Source: Lucifugimonas sp038150225 (GTDB lineage Bacteria; Chloroflexota; Dehalococcoidia; Lucifugimonadales; Lucifugimonadaceae). Taken from it: a stretch of DNA of 29,036 nucleotides. The notes below the pieces were generated by a model that ran no database searches, was not told the origin of the DNA, and saw nothing but the letters and a program-made list of their open reading frames with translations. The stretch covers positions 1 through 29,036 of the forward strand of contig JAYQWG010000028.1 of assembly GCA_038150225.1 (NCBI GenBank), written 5' to 3'. A program made the position numbers and the translations under genes. Positions 1 to 7,136 of this stretch are shown piece by piece. The first letter of the stretch is position 1. Every line of letters begins with the position of its first letter.

Positions 1-12
1 AGGAGCAAGCCC

Positions 13-867
13 GTGCAATACCGCGAGTACGGAAAATCAGGTGACAAACTTTCTATCGTCGGATTCGCTGGAATCGTGGTTAAGGACGAAACTCCCGAGA
101 ACTCTGACAGGTACGTTTCGTGGGCTATCGACCAGGGAATCAACTACTTCGATGTAGCTCCCGGATACGGAAACGCCCAGAACATGCTCGGACCAGCTCT
201 CGAGCCGTACCGCAAAGACGTTTTTCTGGCTTGCAAAACCAATAAGCGTGATGCACCAACCGCCCAGGCTGAACTTGAGGAATCTCTCCGACTGCTAAGA
301 ACAGACCACTTCGATCTCTACCAGCTGCACGCAATGACCACCGATGAAGACCTCGAAACGGCAACTGGCCCAAACGGTACCCTCGAAGTACTGACTCGTG
401 CAAAAGAACAAGGGCTCGTCCGACACCTCGGTTTCTCAGCCCACTCCGCCGAAGTAGCAATCGAATTGATGAGTCGATACGACTTCGATTCGATCCTGTT
501 CCCGGTCAATTTCACCACATGGTTTGAGTCAGGCTTTGGCCCGCAAATCATGGAAGCAGCGACCTCAAAAGGTATGTCGAAACTGGCGCTCAAAGGAGCG
601 GCCCACCATGCTCTAAGCGAAGGTGAAGCGAAGCACCGTGAGAAGTGCTGGTACGCCCCAATCGAAGATCGGGATTTGATGAAACTCGCTCTGAGGTGGA
701 CTCTCTCACAACCTATTTCCGCGGCAGTTCCACCGGGCGATCCAGAGTTGTGGCAAATGGCAGTTGAAGTCGCTAGAGATTTCACTCCAGTAACCGCCGA
801 CGAAGAAGCAATCCTCCGTAACGAAGCCAGCGGTCGAAAACCGCTATTCGAACTAGCTCACGCGTAA
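13..867 (+). CDS. Aldo/keto reductase family protein
   Basis: This is a probable cytoplasmic NAD(P)H-dependent oxidoreductase of the aldo/keto reductase superfamily (TIM barrel); the substrate cannot be told. The catalytic tetrad is visible as Asp47 and Tyr52 (in YFDVAPGYG), Lys75 (ACKTNK) and His106 (YQLHA). The protein has 284 residues, within the family range, and ends naturally at TAA. The GTG at 13 is chosen as start because AGGAG at positions 1-5 sits seven bases upstream, a good ribosome binding site. The C-terminal third is less typical, and I do not see the classic NADP-binding R/K motif clearly, so cofactor preference is open. The gene converges with the FAH-family gene; repeats and a bidirectional terminator lie between them. 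Anything upstream is cut off by the window edge. Confidence 0.9.
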   Translation: MQYREYGKSGDKLSIVGFAGIVVKDETPENSDRYVSWAIDQGINYFDVAPGYGNAQNMLGPALEPYRKDVFLACKTNKRDAPTAQAELEESLRLLRTDHFDLYQLHAMTTDEDLETATGPNGTLEVLTRAKEQGLVRHLGFSAHSAEVAIELMSRYDFDSILFPVNFTTWFESGFGPQIMEAATSKGMSKLALKGAAHHALSEGEAKHREKCWYAPIEDRDLMKLALRWTLSQPISAAVPPGDPELWQMAVEVARDFTPVTADEEAILRNEASGRKPLFELAHA

Positions 868-1190
868 CCGGCAAGCCGACTAGATTCTTCGACCCGTTCG
901 ACAAGCTCAGGGCGGGCAGGTTCACTATGACTTATCGACGCGTCCCGACCATAGCGGAGGGATCTCATCAAGGACGCTCAAACCAATGTCCCGACCCTGC
1001 TGGAGGGACCTTCGGTTGGGTGGGAGCGGAGTCGGGCAACAACGAGATCTCGAATCAAGTTCAGGATGACAACCTGCCTTTGACTAACTTTGCCTGCCCC
1101 GAGCGTTTCGATCTGATCGAAGGGTCAAGGATTACTCACCTTGTCATCTTAGCCCGTCGAAGGATCAAATATCCCGTCTTTCAACCCAAC
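868..1190. repeat. Intergenic block of dispersed repeat units
   Basis: No credible gene is seen here. The block holds degenerate copies of short motifs that recur elsewhere in the window: TTCGACAAGCTCAGG at 897-911; a TCCCGACC...GGAGGGATC unit near 941-967; a second TCCCGACC...GGAGGGACC unit from 985 to about 1030, closely matched by 23508-23555; and a degraded GTCGAAGGATC near 1157-1167. Units contain short inverted ends (TCCC/GGGA, CCTGAG.../...). The open frame at 927-1340 is made of this repeat DNA and is not taken as a gene. Confidence 0.7.
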
Positions 1191-1222
1191 AAAAAAGAGC
1201 CACCCCTTCGGATGGCTCTTTG
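1191..1222. terminator. Bidirectional intrinsic terminator
   Basis: A perfect 9-bp stem, AAAGAGCCA (1194-1202) with TGGCTCTTT (1213-1221), carries a C(TTCG)G tetraloop-type apex at 1206-1211. It is flanked by an A-run on the left and a T-run on the right, so it can serve both the plus-strand reductase gene and the minus-strand FAH-family gene that meet here. Confidence 0.85.
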
Positions 1223-1254
1223 GTTTCACACAGAAACTAAAGCGATTACGTCAC

Positions 1255-2022
1255 CTAGCTTGCTTCAACAGGGTTGTGTAGAACACCGATCTTGTCGATT
1301 TCTACAGTCACATCACCACCAACATTTATTGGCGGAGTAGTTCCCGAAGTACCCGTCCAGATCATGTCGCCCGGGTACAGCGTCACGTAGTTGCTAATGA
1401 ACGAAATCGCCTGAGCAACGTTGAAAATCATCTCTGAAGAGTGGCACTTCTGTCCTTCAACACCATTGACCAGTCCGCGAATGTTTACATCCTGAGGGTC
1501 AATGTCAGTCACGATGAACGGACCGGTTGGACCGAACGTGTCAGCTGACTTTGCTCGCCACCACTGCTTGTCAGCACCGGCGCCAGACTGCCACTCACGT
1601 GCACTCACGTCGTTACCTGCGGTGTAGCCGAAAACATGGTCGAGAGCGTCGGCTTCAGAAACCTTGCTGGCTTCCTTACCAATGATTGCAATCAGCTCTG
1701 ACTCACAAACAACGAGTCCTGCGTCGGCAGGAAGTTTGATCGGGTCACCGGGACCAATGATTGCGTTCGTGTTCTTGTAGAACGGCTCAGGTCGAGTTGG
1801 CCTGTCAGCACCGAGAAGGTGTGAACCGTAGTTCAGGGCAAGGCACAGCATCTTGCTTGGGTTTGGGTTAGGTGCCAGGATCTTGATCTCGTTGAGATCG
1901 TGGGTAGCGCCGGTCTCGGAATAGTCTTGACCAATTGGCGAGTTAGAAATTTCCTTTACGGTGTCGCCATCGACGACTCCGTAAGCGGCTCCGTCACCGC
2001 TGGCGAATCTTACAAATTTCAT
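1255..2022 (-). CDS. Fumarylacetoacetate hydrolase (FAH) family protein
   Basis: This is a metal-dependent FAH-fold enzyme; relatives cleave or hydrate 2-keto acids and acylpyruvates in aromatic and amino-acid breakdown. The exact substrate cannot be told. Recognised motifs are the ALNYGSH segment (62-68), the AIIGPGDPIKLP segment (87-98), the metal-binding carboxylates Glu107/Glu109 in CESEL, and Asp138 in GYTAGNDVSARE, followed by a typical C-terminal TGTSGTTPP loop. The length, 255 residues, is normal for single-domain members. The ATG at 2022 is supported by family alignment; GGAG lies about 13 bases upstream, which is rather far. The gene diverges from the D-aminoacylase-type gene across a 371-bp region rich in inverted repeats. 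Confidence 0.9.
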   Translation of the reverse strand: MKFVRFASGDGAAYGVVDGDTVKEISNSPIGQDYSETGATHDLNEIKILAPNPNPSKMLCLALNYGSHLLGADRPTRPEPFYKNTNAIIGPGDPIKLPADAGLVVCESELIAIIGKEASKVSEADALDHVFGYTAGNDVSAREWQSGAGADKQWWRAKSADTFGPTGPFIVTDIDPQDVNIRGLVNGVEGQKCHSSEMIFNVAQAISFISNYVTLYPGDMIWTGTSGTTPPINVGGDVTVEIDKIGVLHNPVEAS

Positions 2023-2101
2023 CTGTTCAGCTCGTCTCCAATAATGCCGATTCGATTGTGCTCGCTCAAAGTTCTCGATCCCAACAACTTCGGCTTGATA
2101 C

Positions 2102-2329
2102 CGGGAGCGATCTCGAAACTCGAGCGAGATCTGATCTTGAGCCGGAATATGTTACTCCCGTTTCGGGTTATGCTCATGCCGAAAATTTAAAAGCACTCCT
2201 AAAAACTCTTAGACCAGACCGACAGGCTCCTACTCGCGAGCACAGAGAATTTCTGGTTCTCCCCCGGACTGGGGGAGTTAGAGGGGGAGACTGCGACGCG
2301 CGACCAAGGACGAAAGTCCGCCCGGAGCC
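2102..2329. other. Inverted-repeat-rich, possibly structured intergenic region
   Basis: No gene is seen between 2023 and 2393. The stretch contains nested inverted repeats: CGGGAG (2102-2107) with CTCCCG (2155-2160), enclosing GATCTCG/CGAGATC (2109-2115/2125-2131); TTTCGG/CCGAAA (2161-2166/2179-2184); and an outer GGCTCC/GGAGCC pair (2225-2230/2324-2329). The outer pair encloses CAGA/TCTG (2243-2246/2252-2255), CTCCCCC/GGGGGAG (2259-2265/2271-2277) and a GGAC-GAAA-GTCC tetraloop hairpin (2308-2319). It could be a folded 5' leader of the plus-strand gene at 2394, an operator region for both genes, or repeat debris. No known riboswitch or RNase P/tmRNA signature was recognised. Confidence 0.35.
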
Positions 2330-2393
2330 AACGAGAGCTATAGGAGAATCCGAAGCTGAGTGACTATGTCACGATCGCGGAATAACGAAACAT

Positions 2394-3689
2394 ATGTACG
2401 ACCTGGTAATCAAAAACGGCACGGTAGTAGACGGCACCGGATCGCCACGATTCAAAGCCGATGTAGCGATCAAAAACGATCAGATCGTTGCGGTCGGGAC
2501 GATTGATGACGGCGGTGCAAAAACTGTCGATGCCACCGGCAAGGTCGTTACTCCAGGTTTCATTGATCTCCACACCCACTCCGACAACTCGTTCCTGATT
2601 GACCCACACGCCGACTCAAAACTCACCCAGGGTGTCACCCTTGAGCTGCTCGGCAACTGCGGCATGAGCTACTGTGCGCCGCTCAACGAAAACAACATCG
2701 ACGGATTCAAAGAGCGAACTGATAAGTACGATCCCAAGTACAAGCCCGGCTGGTCGACAATGGACGGTTACCTGACTGCCCTTGAGGACGCTGGCTCAAC
2801 TATCAACGTTGCTGCACAGGTCGGACACGGCACGGTTCGACGTGCGGTCATGGGCATGGAACCACGCATGCCCTCGCCAGAAGAACTCGACCGAATGGTT
2901 GGTCTATTCGCCGATTCACTCGACGCCGGTGCGCTCGGTATGTCGACCGGACTTTGGTACGCACCCGGTTCGTACTCACTCGCTGATGAAGTCATTGCTG
3001 TTACCCAACCAGCGGCCGACCGTGGAAAGCTCTACTCATCTCATATCCGATCAGAAGCTGACGACCTGAGCGGACTCTTCCCCGCCCACGCAGAAGCAAT
3101 CGAAATCGGACGCCGCACCGGGGCGAGAATCCAGATATCTCACGTAAAAGCAGTAGGTCCAAAATTCTGGGGACGGGGTCACGAACTCATAGACGGAATG
3201 GAAAAAGCCCGGTCCGAAGGAATCGACGTCGCGGGAGACCAGTACCCGTATGAGTGGTCCTCGACCGGATTCAGCGGAGCAATGTTCGCTCGCTGGGCAC
3301 TCGTTGGAGGTCGAAAGGCTACCCTCGACCGTCTCGCCGATTCCGATACGCGCGCTCGCGCTCGGTCAGATGTCACTTACTACATCAACCGAAACCATTC
3401 GGCTGAAGGCTGTGTTGTCGCCAGCTTCCCTCCCGACCAATCACTCGAAGGTCGCAGCTTGCAAGACATCGCCGACGAATGGGGTTGCGAACCAGAGGAA
3501 GCCGCCCTTCGGCTTTACGAGCAGTCGGAAGGAAACTACGTNNNNNNNNNNNNNNNNNNNNNNNNNNNNNNNNNNNNNNNNNNNNNNNNNNNNNNNNNNN
3601 NNNNNNNNNNNNNNNNNNNNNNNNNNNNNNNNNNNNNNNNNGTAAACGGTCAACTCCCGGGTCGGGTATTGAGATCGTTAGACGCGTAA
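2394..3689 (+). CDS. N-acyl-D-amino-acid deacylase / D-aminoacylase-type amidohydrolase (gapped)
   Basis: This is a zinc metallo-amidohydrolase predicted to remove the acyl group from N-acyl-D-amino acids, or a related amide substrate. The N-terminal beta-sandwich (VIKNGTVVDG) is followed by the metal motif His60-x-His62 (DLHTHSD), the D-aminoacylase-type LLGNCG segment with Cys89, His217 (SSHIRSE) and His250 (ISHVKA). About 382 residues are read before 100 N at 3542-3641. After the gap the frame VNGQLPGRVLRSLDA, ending in TAA, matches the family C-terminus. Relatives have about 500-540 residues, so the real gap is probably longer than 100 bases. The start is ATG 2394; no strong Shine-Dalgarno sequence is visible. 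The gene converges with the rluB-like gene with only 20 bases between stops. Confidence 0.88.
   Translation: MYDLVIKNGTVVDGTGSPRFKADVAIKNDQIVAVGTIDDGGAKTVDATGKVVTPGFIDLHTHSDNSFLIDPHADSKLTQGVTLELLGNCGMSYCAPLNENNIDGFKERTDKYDPKYKPGWSTMDGYLTALEDAGSTINVAAQVGHGTVRRAVMGMEPRMPSPEELDRMVGLFADSLDAGALGMSTGLWYAPGSYSLADEVIAVTQPAADRGKLYSSHIRSEADDLSGLFPAHAEAIEIGRRTGARIQISHVKAVGPKFWGRGHELIDGMEKARSEGIDVAGDQYPYEWSSTGFSGAMFARWALVGGRKATLDRLADSDTRARARSDVTYYINRNHSAEGCVVASFPPDQSLEGRSLQDIADEWGCEPEEAALRLYEQSEGNYXXXXXXXXXXXXXXXXXXXXXXXXXXXXXXXXXXVNGQLPGRVLRSLDA
3542..3641. other. Assembly gap (100 N) inside the amidohydrolase gene
   Basis: Exactly 100 N, a conventional placeholder. The flanks do not repeat each other, and the missing part of the protein suggests several hundred bases are absent. 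Confidence 0.95.
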
Positions 3690-3709
3690 TCAGCCTAAAG
3701 AGTGAAACG

Positions 3710-4471
3710 CTAATGCCGAGCGGAACTAGTCCTGCTTCGCCTCGGTCTCCGCTTCCTCCGGTTTGATTCAGCAGCCAGCTTCATAAGCTCGTCAACTTCT
3801 GCACCAGAAAGATCGCGCCACTCGCCTTTTTGTGAATCGTCCAATCCAAGGCTTCCAAACTTGACCCTTCGAAGCTTCAAGACCTTGTTGCCGATAGCTT
3901 CAAACATCCGACGAACTATCCGGTTACGACCTTCGTGAATGGTGATTTCGACACGCCGTCGGCTCTTCGCTGGAAACTCAAGTTTTGCCGGCCTAGTAAA
4001 TCCGTCCTCAAGGCGAATGCCCTTCGACAGCAAGCCAATCCCTCGCTCGTTCAAAGGGCGAGCCAGTTCGACCATGTATGTCTTGTCGATCTCAAATCGT
4101 GGGTGTGCCATACGCTGTGAAAAATCACCATCGTTCGTCAGCAGCAACAAACCCTCGGTGTCGACATCAAGTCGACCCACCGGGTAAACCCTTTCTCGCA
4201 CATCAATTAAGTCCATGACCGTGGGTCGATCATGGGGATCGGTGACAGTAGTCACAAATCCACCAGGTTTATTGAGCAGTAAATATCGTTTTTGCTCAAC
4301 AAACACCTGCTCACCGTTGGCGACGATGTCGTCGACATCAGGGTCTGCAAAATCACCGATCTGAGCAACCTCTCCGTTGACCATCACCAACCCTTGGGCG
4401 ATCAGGTCTTCAGAGGATCGGCGTGAGGCAACACCGGCAGAAGCAAGAATTTTGTGAAGTCGTTGTTTCAT
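3710..4471 (-). CDS. RluB/RsuA-type 23S/16S rRNA pseudouridine synthase
   Basis: This enzyme isomerises a specific uridine in rRNA to pseudouridine. Counting from the ATG at 4471, an N-terminal S4 RNA-binding domain (MKQRLHKILASAGVASRR onward, about 1-60) precedes the catalytic domain. That domain has the family motif GRLDVDTEGLLLLTNDG, with catalytic Asp102, and the EGRNRIVRRM motif. The length is 253 residues, with a basic Arg/Lys-rich tail. An in-frame TTG at 4501 would add ten residues but has no ribosome binding site, and the S4 domain normally starts at the MKQRL segment, so the shorter form is preferred. Rlu subgroup (RluB versus RsuA/RluE/RluF) is inferred as RluB-like from the LDVDTEG form. 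The gene is divergent from the amidohydrolase at 4657. Confidence 0.9.
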   Translation of the reverse strand: MKQRLHKILASAGVASRRSSEDLIAQGLVMVNGEVAQIGDFADPDVDDIVANGEQVFVEQKRYLLLNKPGGFVTTVTDPHDRPTVMDLIDVRERVYPVGRLDVDTEGLLLLTNDGDFSQRMAHPRFEIDKTYMVELARPLNERGIGLLSKGIRLEDGFTRPAKLEFPAKSRRRVEITIHEGRNRIVRRMFEAIGNKVLKLRRVKFGSLGLDDSQKGEWRDLSGAEVDELMKLAAESNRRKRRPRRSRTSSARH

Positions 4472-4656
4472 CTCTTTCGAGTCTGTCACATCCGCGTCCA
4501 AACAGGGGGACTACCTGTCGAATGGCTACGCGTCGGTGATTCAGTCAAATTCGTAACCATAGGTCACGACCATTCACTCGCAATAAAAACTGGACACGAC
4601 TACTATCTGCCTCGACGCCGAAACTCGGTGTGTAACGATCGCTCGAAAGATTTCTC

Positions 4657-5859
4657 ATGACCTACGACCTCGTCATAAAAAACGGAACCGTTGTCGATCC
4701 TGCAGCTGGTATTCATGCCAAGAAAGACATCGCGATTGCGGGCGGAAAGATCGCAGCGATCGAAGATTATGTCTCTGATGCGGATACGCACGATGTCATT
4801 GAGGCTGACGACTATCTCGTAACTCCGGGTCTCGTCGATCTCCACGTTCATGTCTGGTGGGGAGTTGCGCATCTTGCGATCGAGGCTGATCCCGCTTGCG
4901 TGCACCGCGGGGTAACAACTGCGATCGACGCAGGTTCCTCCGGGTCAAATACAGTTGCCGGGTTCCACCGCTATGTAATCGACGAGGCAGCCACTCGGGT
5001 CCTGGCATTCCTTCACATTTCCGGAATGGGTCAGCTCGACCAGGACATCGGGGAGTTGGAAGACATTCGATGGGCACGAGTCGAAAAGGCAGTTGAAGCT
5101 GCAAAACTCCACTCTGATGCGATCGTCGGAATAAAAGTTCGACTCACCGACAACATCGTCGGAGAAAATGATCTCGTGGCTCTCGAACGAGCGCTCGAAG
5201 CTGGTCAGGAACTCGACAAGCCTGTCATGATCCATGTCGGCGGCTCTGTGAACCGCTTCGAGCAGTTCCTCGAAAAACTGCGACCTGGCGACATTGTCAC
5301 CCACTCATTCACAGGACGACCTCACGGCATCCTCGATAACAACAACAAGGTGATCGACGCTGCCTGGGACGCAATGAAACGTGGTGTGATCTTCGATGTC
5401 GGTCACGGCGCTGGTTCGTTTTCGTTCCCGGTTGCCGAGGTCTGTCTCGAACAAGGTCTTGGGCCTGGAACAGTTTCTTCAGACGTTCACCGGTACAACG
5501 TCCGTGGACCGGTCTTCGACCTGATGACAACACTCTCAAAATATGTCCATTTGGGCTATTCGATTGATGACGCTCTTGCACTGGGCACAAAGGCACCGGC
5601 AGCGGCGGTCAATCTTCCTGATCACATCGGCACGCTAAAAGTTGGTGCGGATGCTGACGTTGCAATCATCCAGCATCGAGAGGGCAAGGTTACGTTCACA
5701 GACGCTGACGCGAATGAACGAATCGGAAACCAGATAATGCTGCCGGTCGAAACCCTCCGAAAAGGCAGACGTTTCAGCCCACAACACTCAGTCCATCCTC
5801 ACCTGATCGGTCGCCCACACGGACACGATCATAAGCGATCAGTCCACTCATTCGACTAG
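4657..5859 (+). CDS. Dihydroorotase-like amidohydrolase/deacetylase metallohydrolase
   Basis: This is a binuclear metal amidohydrolase of the deacetylase-like group related to dihydroorotase; the substrate is unknown. The protein has an N-terminal VIKNGTVVDP beta-strand motif. Metal ligands are His63-x-His65 (DLHVHVW), Lys160 in GIKVRL (the expected carboxylated lysine), His193 (MIHVGG), His216 (THSFTG) and Asp276 (SSDVHRYN). The length of 400 residues fits the family. The C-terminus is rich in His (HPHLIGRPHGHDHK), which might bind metal. The N-terminal motif resembles that of the gene at 2394, but the two differ in metal-site architecture and are not recent duplicates. The start is ATG 4657, with only a weak GAAAGA upstream. 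Confidence 0.87.
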   Translation: MTYDLVIKNGTVVDPAAGIHAKKDIAIAGGKIAAIEDYVSDADTHDVIEADDYLVTPGLVDLHVHVWWGVAHLAIEADPACVHRGVTTAIDAGSSGSNTVAGFHRYVIDEAATRVLAFLHISGMGQLDQDIGELEDIRWARVEKAVEAAKLHSDAIVGIKVRLTDNIVGENDLVALERALEAGQELDKPVMIHVGGSVNRFEQFLEKLRPGDIVTHSFTGRPHGILDNNNKVIDAAWDAMKRGVIFDVGHGAGSFSFPVAEVCLEQGLGPGTVSSDVHRYNVRGPVFDLMTTLSKYVHLGYSIDDALALGTKAPAAAVNLPDHIGTLKVGADADVAIIQHREGKVTFTDADANERIGNQIMLPVETLRKGRRFSPQHSVHPHLIGRPHGHDHKRSVHSFD

Positions 5860-6022
5860 CTCTCGACAGGGAAGGATGAGAGCCACGAATTGCTGTCACC
5901 CTGAGCCTGTCGAAGGATCTCTGCTACCGTTCTCTGATCTGGCCATCCGAAAAATGGCACGTCAAGCAAATGGCTGCGTCATCCCGACCGGAGCAGAGGG
6001 ATCTGGTCGAGATGCTTAGGAT
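5860..6022. repeat. Dispersed repeat units after the amidohydrolase
   Basis: No gene is seen. One CCTGAGCCTGTCGAAGGATC unit lies at 5900-5919, and one CGTCATCCCGACC...AGAGGGATC unit at about 5977-6013. The second unit ends immediately beside the truncated end of the AlkD-like fragment. Confidence 0.65.
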
Positions 6023-6178
6023 TCATCGAACATTTCGCACGCTCGAGCCGCCATCCTTCACGGCGCCCGACACGCCAATGAAATCCAGACCCGATTTCAT
6101 ATACGCCTTCATGTCTGAAGCGCGCTTCGCAGAACTTACAGAAACCAGTGACTCCTCAACGGCGGTGAGGTCAATCAT
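6023..6178 (-). pseudogene. Possible AlkD-like (DNA alkylation repeat) gene fragment
   Basis: A 51-codon frame starts with an ATG at 6178 that shares one base with the stop of the cyclase gene, an operon-like junction. Its product begins MIDLTAVEESLVSV and contains AYMKSGLDFIGV, which resembles the YMKSxxPFxGV segment near the N-terminus of AlkD-type 3-methyladenine DNA glycosylases. AlkD-like proteins have about 220-240 residues, so nearly all of the repeat domain is missing. The frame ends in TGA exactly where dispersed repeat DNA begins. The identification rests on one short motif and is tentative; a chance open frame or an unrelated small gene is possible. Confidence 0.35.
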
Positions 6179-6970
6179 CACTTCTCAAATGGCGAAATCA
6201 CATGAACAGTGAGTTCTTCCGAGCCCCCCCGGATCTCCTTGACTTCGCCAGGAACGTTCGGATAAATGGTCGAAACTTTCTCGTAGACACTGTCCAACAC
6301 AGCAATCTGACCACCTTGAGCAAACGCCTGGAGTCGAGCGCCAGTATTTATCGTGTCGCCCAGAGCCGTGAAATCGGAAACATCCTCGGTTCCTACTTTG
6401 CCCACATAGGCCTCACCGTGGTAGATACCGATACCCACCGGCAACCATGGCCCTTCTGCCGAGCCATATCCAACCGCTCTCAATATTTCGGTTGCCGTTT
6501 CAACAGCGACATCAAAAAGCTGGGAATGAAAAGCAGGAAGGAAGAACGCCATGATTTCATCACCGATCATTTTGTCGATGATCGCACCACGTGGCACGAG
6601 AACCTCAGTTGATATTTCGTAGAAGCGATTCAGAAGCCGGGCGAACTCCCCTGGTCCGATATTTTCAGCAAGTGCCGTCGAACCGCGAACATCGGCGAAC
6701 AGGACAGAGACATCGATTTCCGCACCACCGGGCGGAGGAACGTCGTCTCATATAATGCACATCCCCCGGATTTTTGCGAGAAACCCAACGGCCCCTCAAC
6801 ATCCTCATCACCTTACCGCCGACGCCACCGAGCGGGATGTTGCATATCACACACCTGGGATTACCCGGCAAGTACGAAGATGGGACATCCCTGTGTCCCT
6901 GTGTCATCACAGCGCGCCATTTAGCGGTCACTGGATCTTCGTAGTCGTGGTGCGTCATATATTGCTTCAC
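6178..6970 (-). pseudogene. Class III adenylate/guanylate cyclase, disrupted by frameshift and in-frame TGA
   Basis: Two frames together make one cyclase gene. The 5' part (GTG 6970 or ATG 6958) encodes a small Cys-containing domain with RCVICNIPLGG and RKNPG. The 3' part encodes the catalytic domain: SVLFADVRGSTALAE (metal Asp), IDKMIGDEIMAFF (second metal Asp), VGIGIYHGEAYVGKVG and DFTALGDTINTGARLQ. The frames are joined by dropping one base from the C5 run at 6763-6767 (G5 on the coding strand). The restored reading is then NPG-MCII followed by TGA (6750-6748) and DDVPPPGGAEID. Relatives, as I recall them, have a second CxxC here, so the TGA replaces a Cys codon. Two lesions favour a pseudogene, but sequencing error is possible. 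An intact product would make cAMP or cGMP in the cytoplasm. Confidence 0.75.
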
Positions 6971-7066
6971 TCTTGAGAAGGGTTATTCCGAACAGTTGTG
7001 GAGTCTAGTCTTCGTGCAAAGTGAGGGCAAGCAAATACGCCCCTTCCTTACTCTCGCCTCTTACAA

Positions 7067-7082
7067 GCATCAGCAGTGATGC
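7067..7082. promoter_or_regulatory. Inverted repeat upstream of the PFK gene
   Basis: GCATCA (7067-7072) and TGATGC (7077-7082) form a perfect inverted repeat around GCAG, 54 bases before the PFK start and in the intergenic region shared with the cyclase pseudogene. It could be a repressor site or a small hairpin; no regulator is identified. Confidence 0.35.
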
Positions 7083-7136
7083 GTAAACTTTCACGTCAGG
7101 AAATCATCGTTCGTGAATCATGCGCGGAGTCGACGA

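Noticed and set aside
927..1340. 137-codon plus-strand open frame after the reductase gene
   Set aside because: It consists of repeat units, crosses the terminator and overlaps the end of the FAH-family gene; the protein resembles nothing and has no ribosome binding site.
2224..2330. Possible RNase P or tmRNA because of the GAAAGTCC-type segment
   Set aside because: The GGACGAAAGTCC stretch is a simple hairpin; the other universal RNase P or tmRNA elements are absent on both strands.
6735..6760. Selenocysteine at the cyclase TGA
   Set aside because: A small CCGC/GCGG hairpin follows the TGA, but a frameshift is also needed to reach this frame, and no selenocysteine machinery is visible; decay or sequencing error is simpler.
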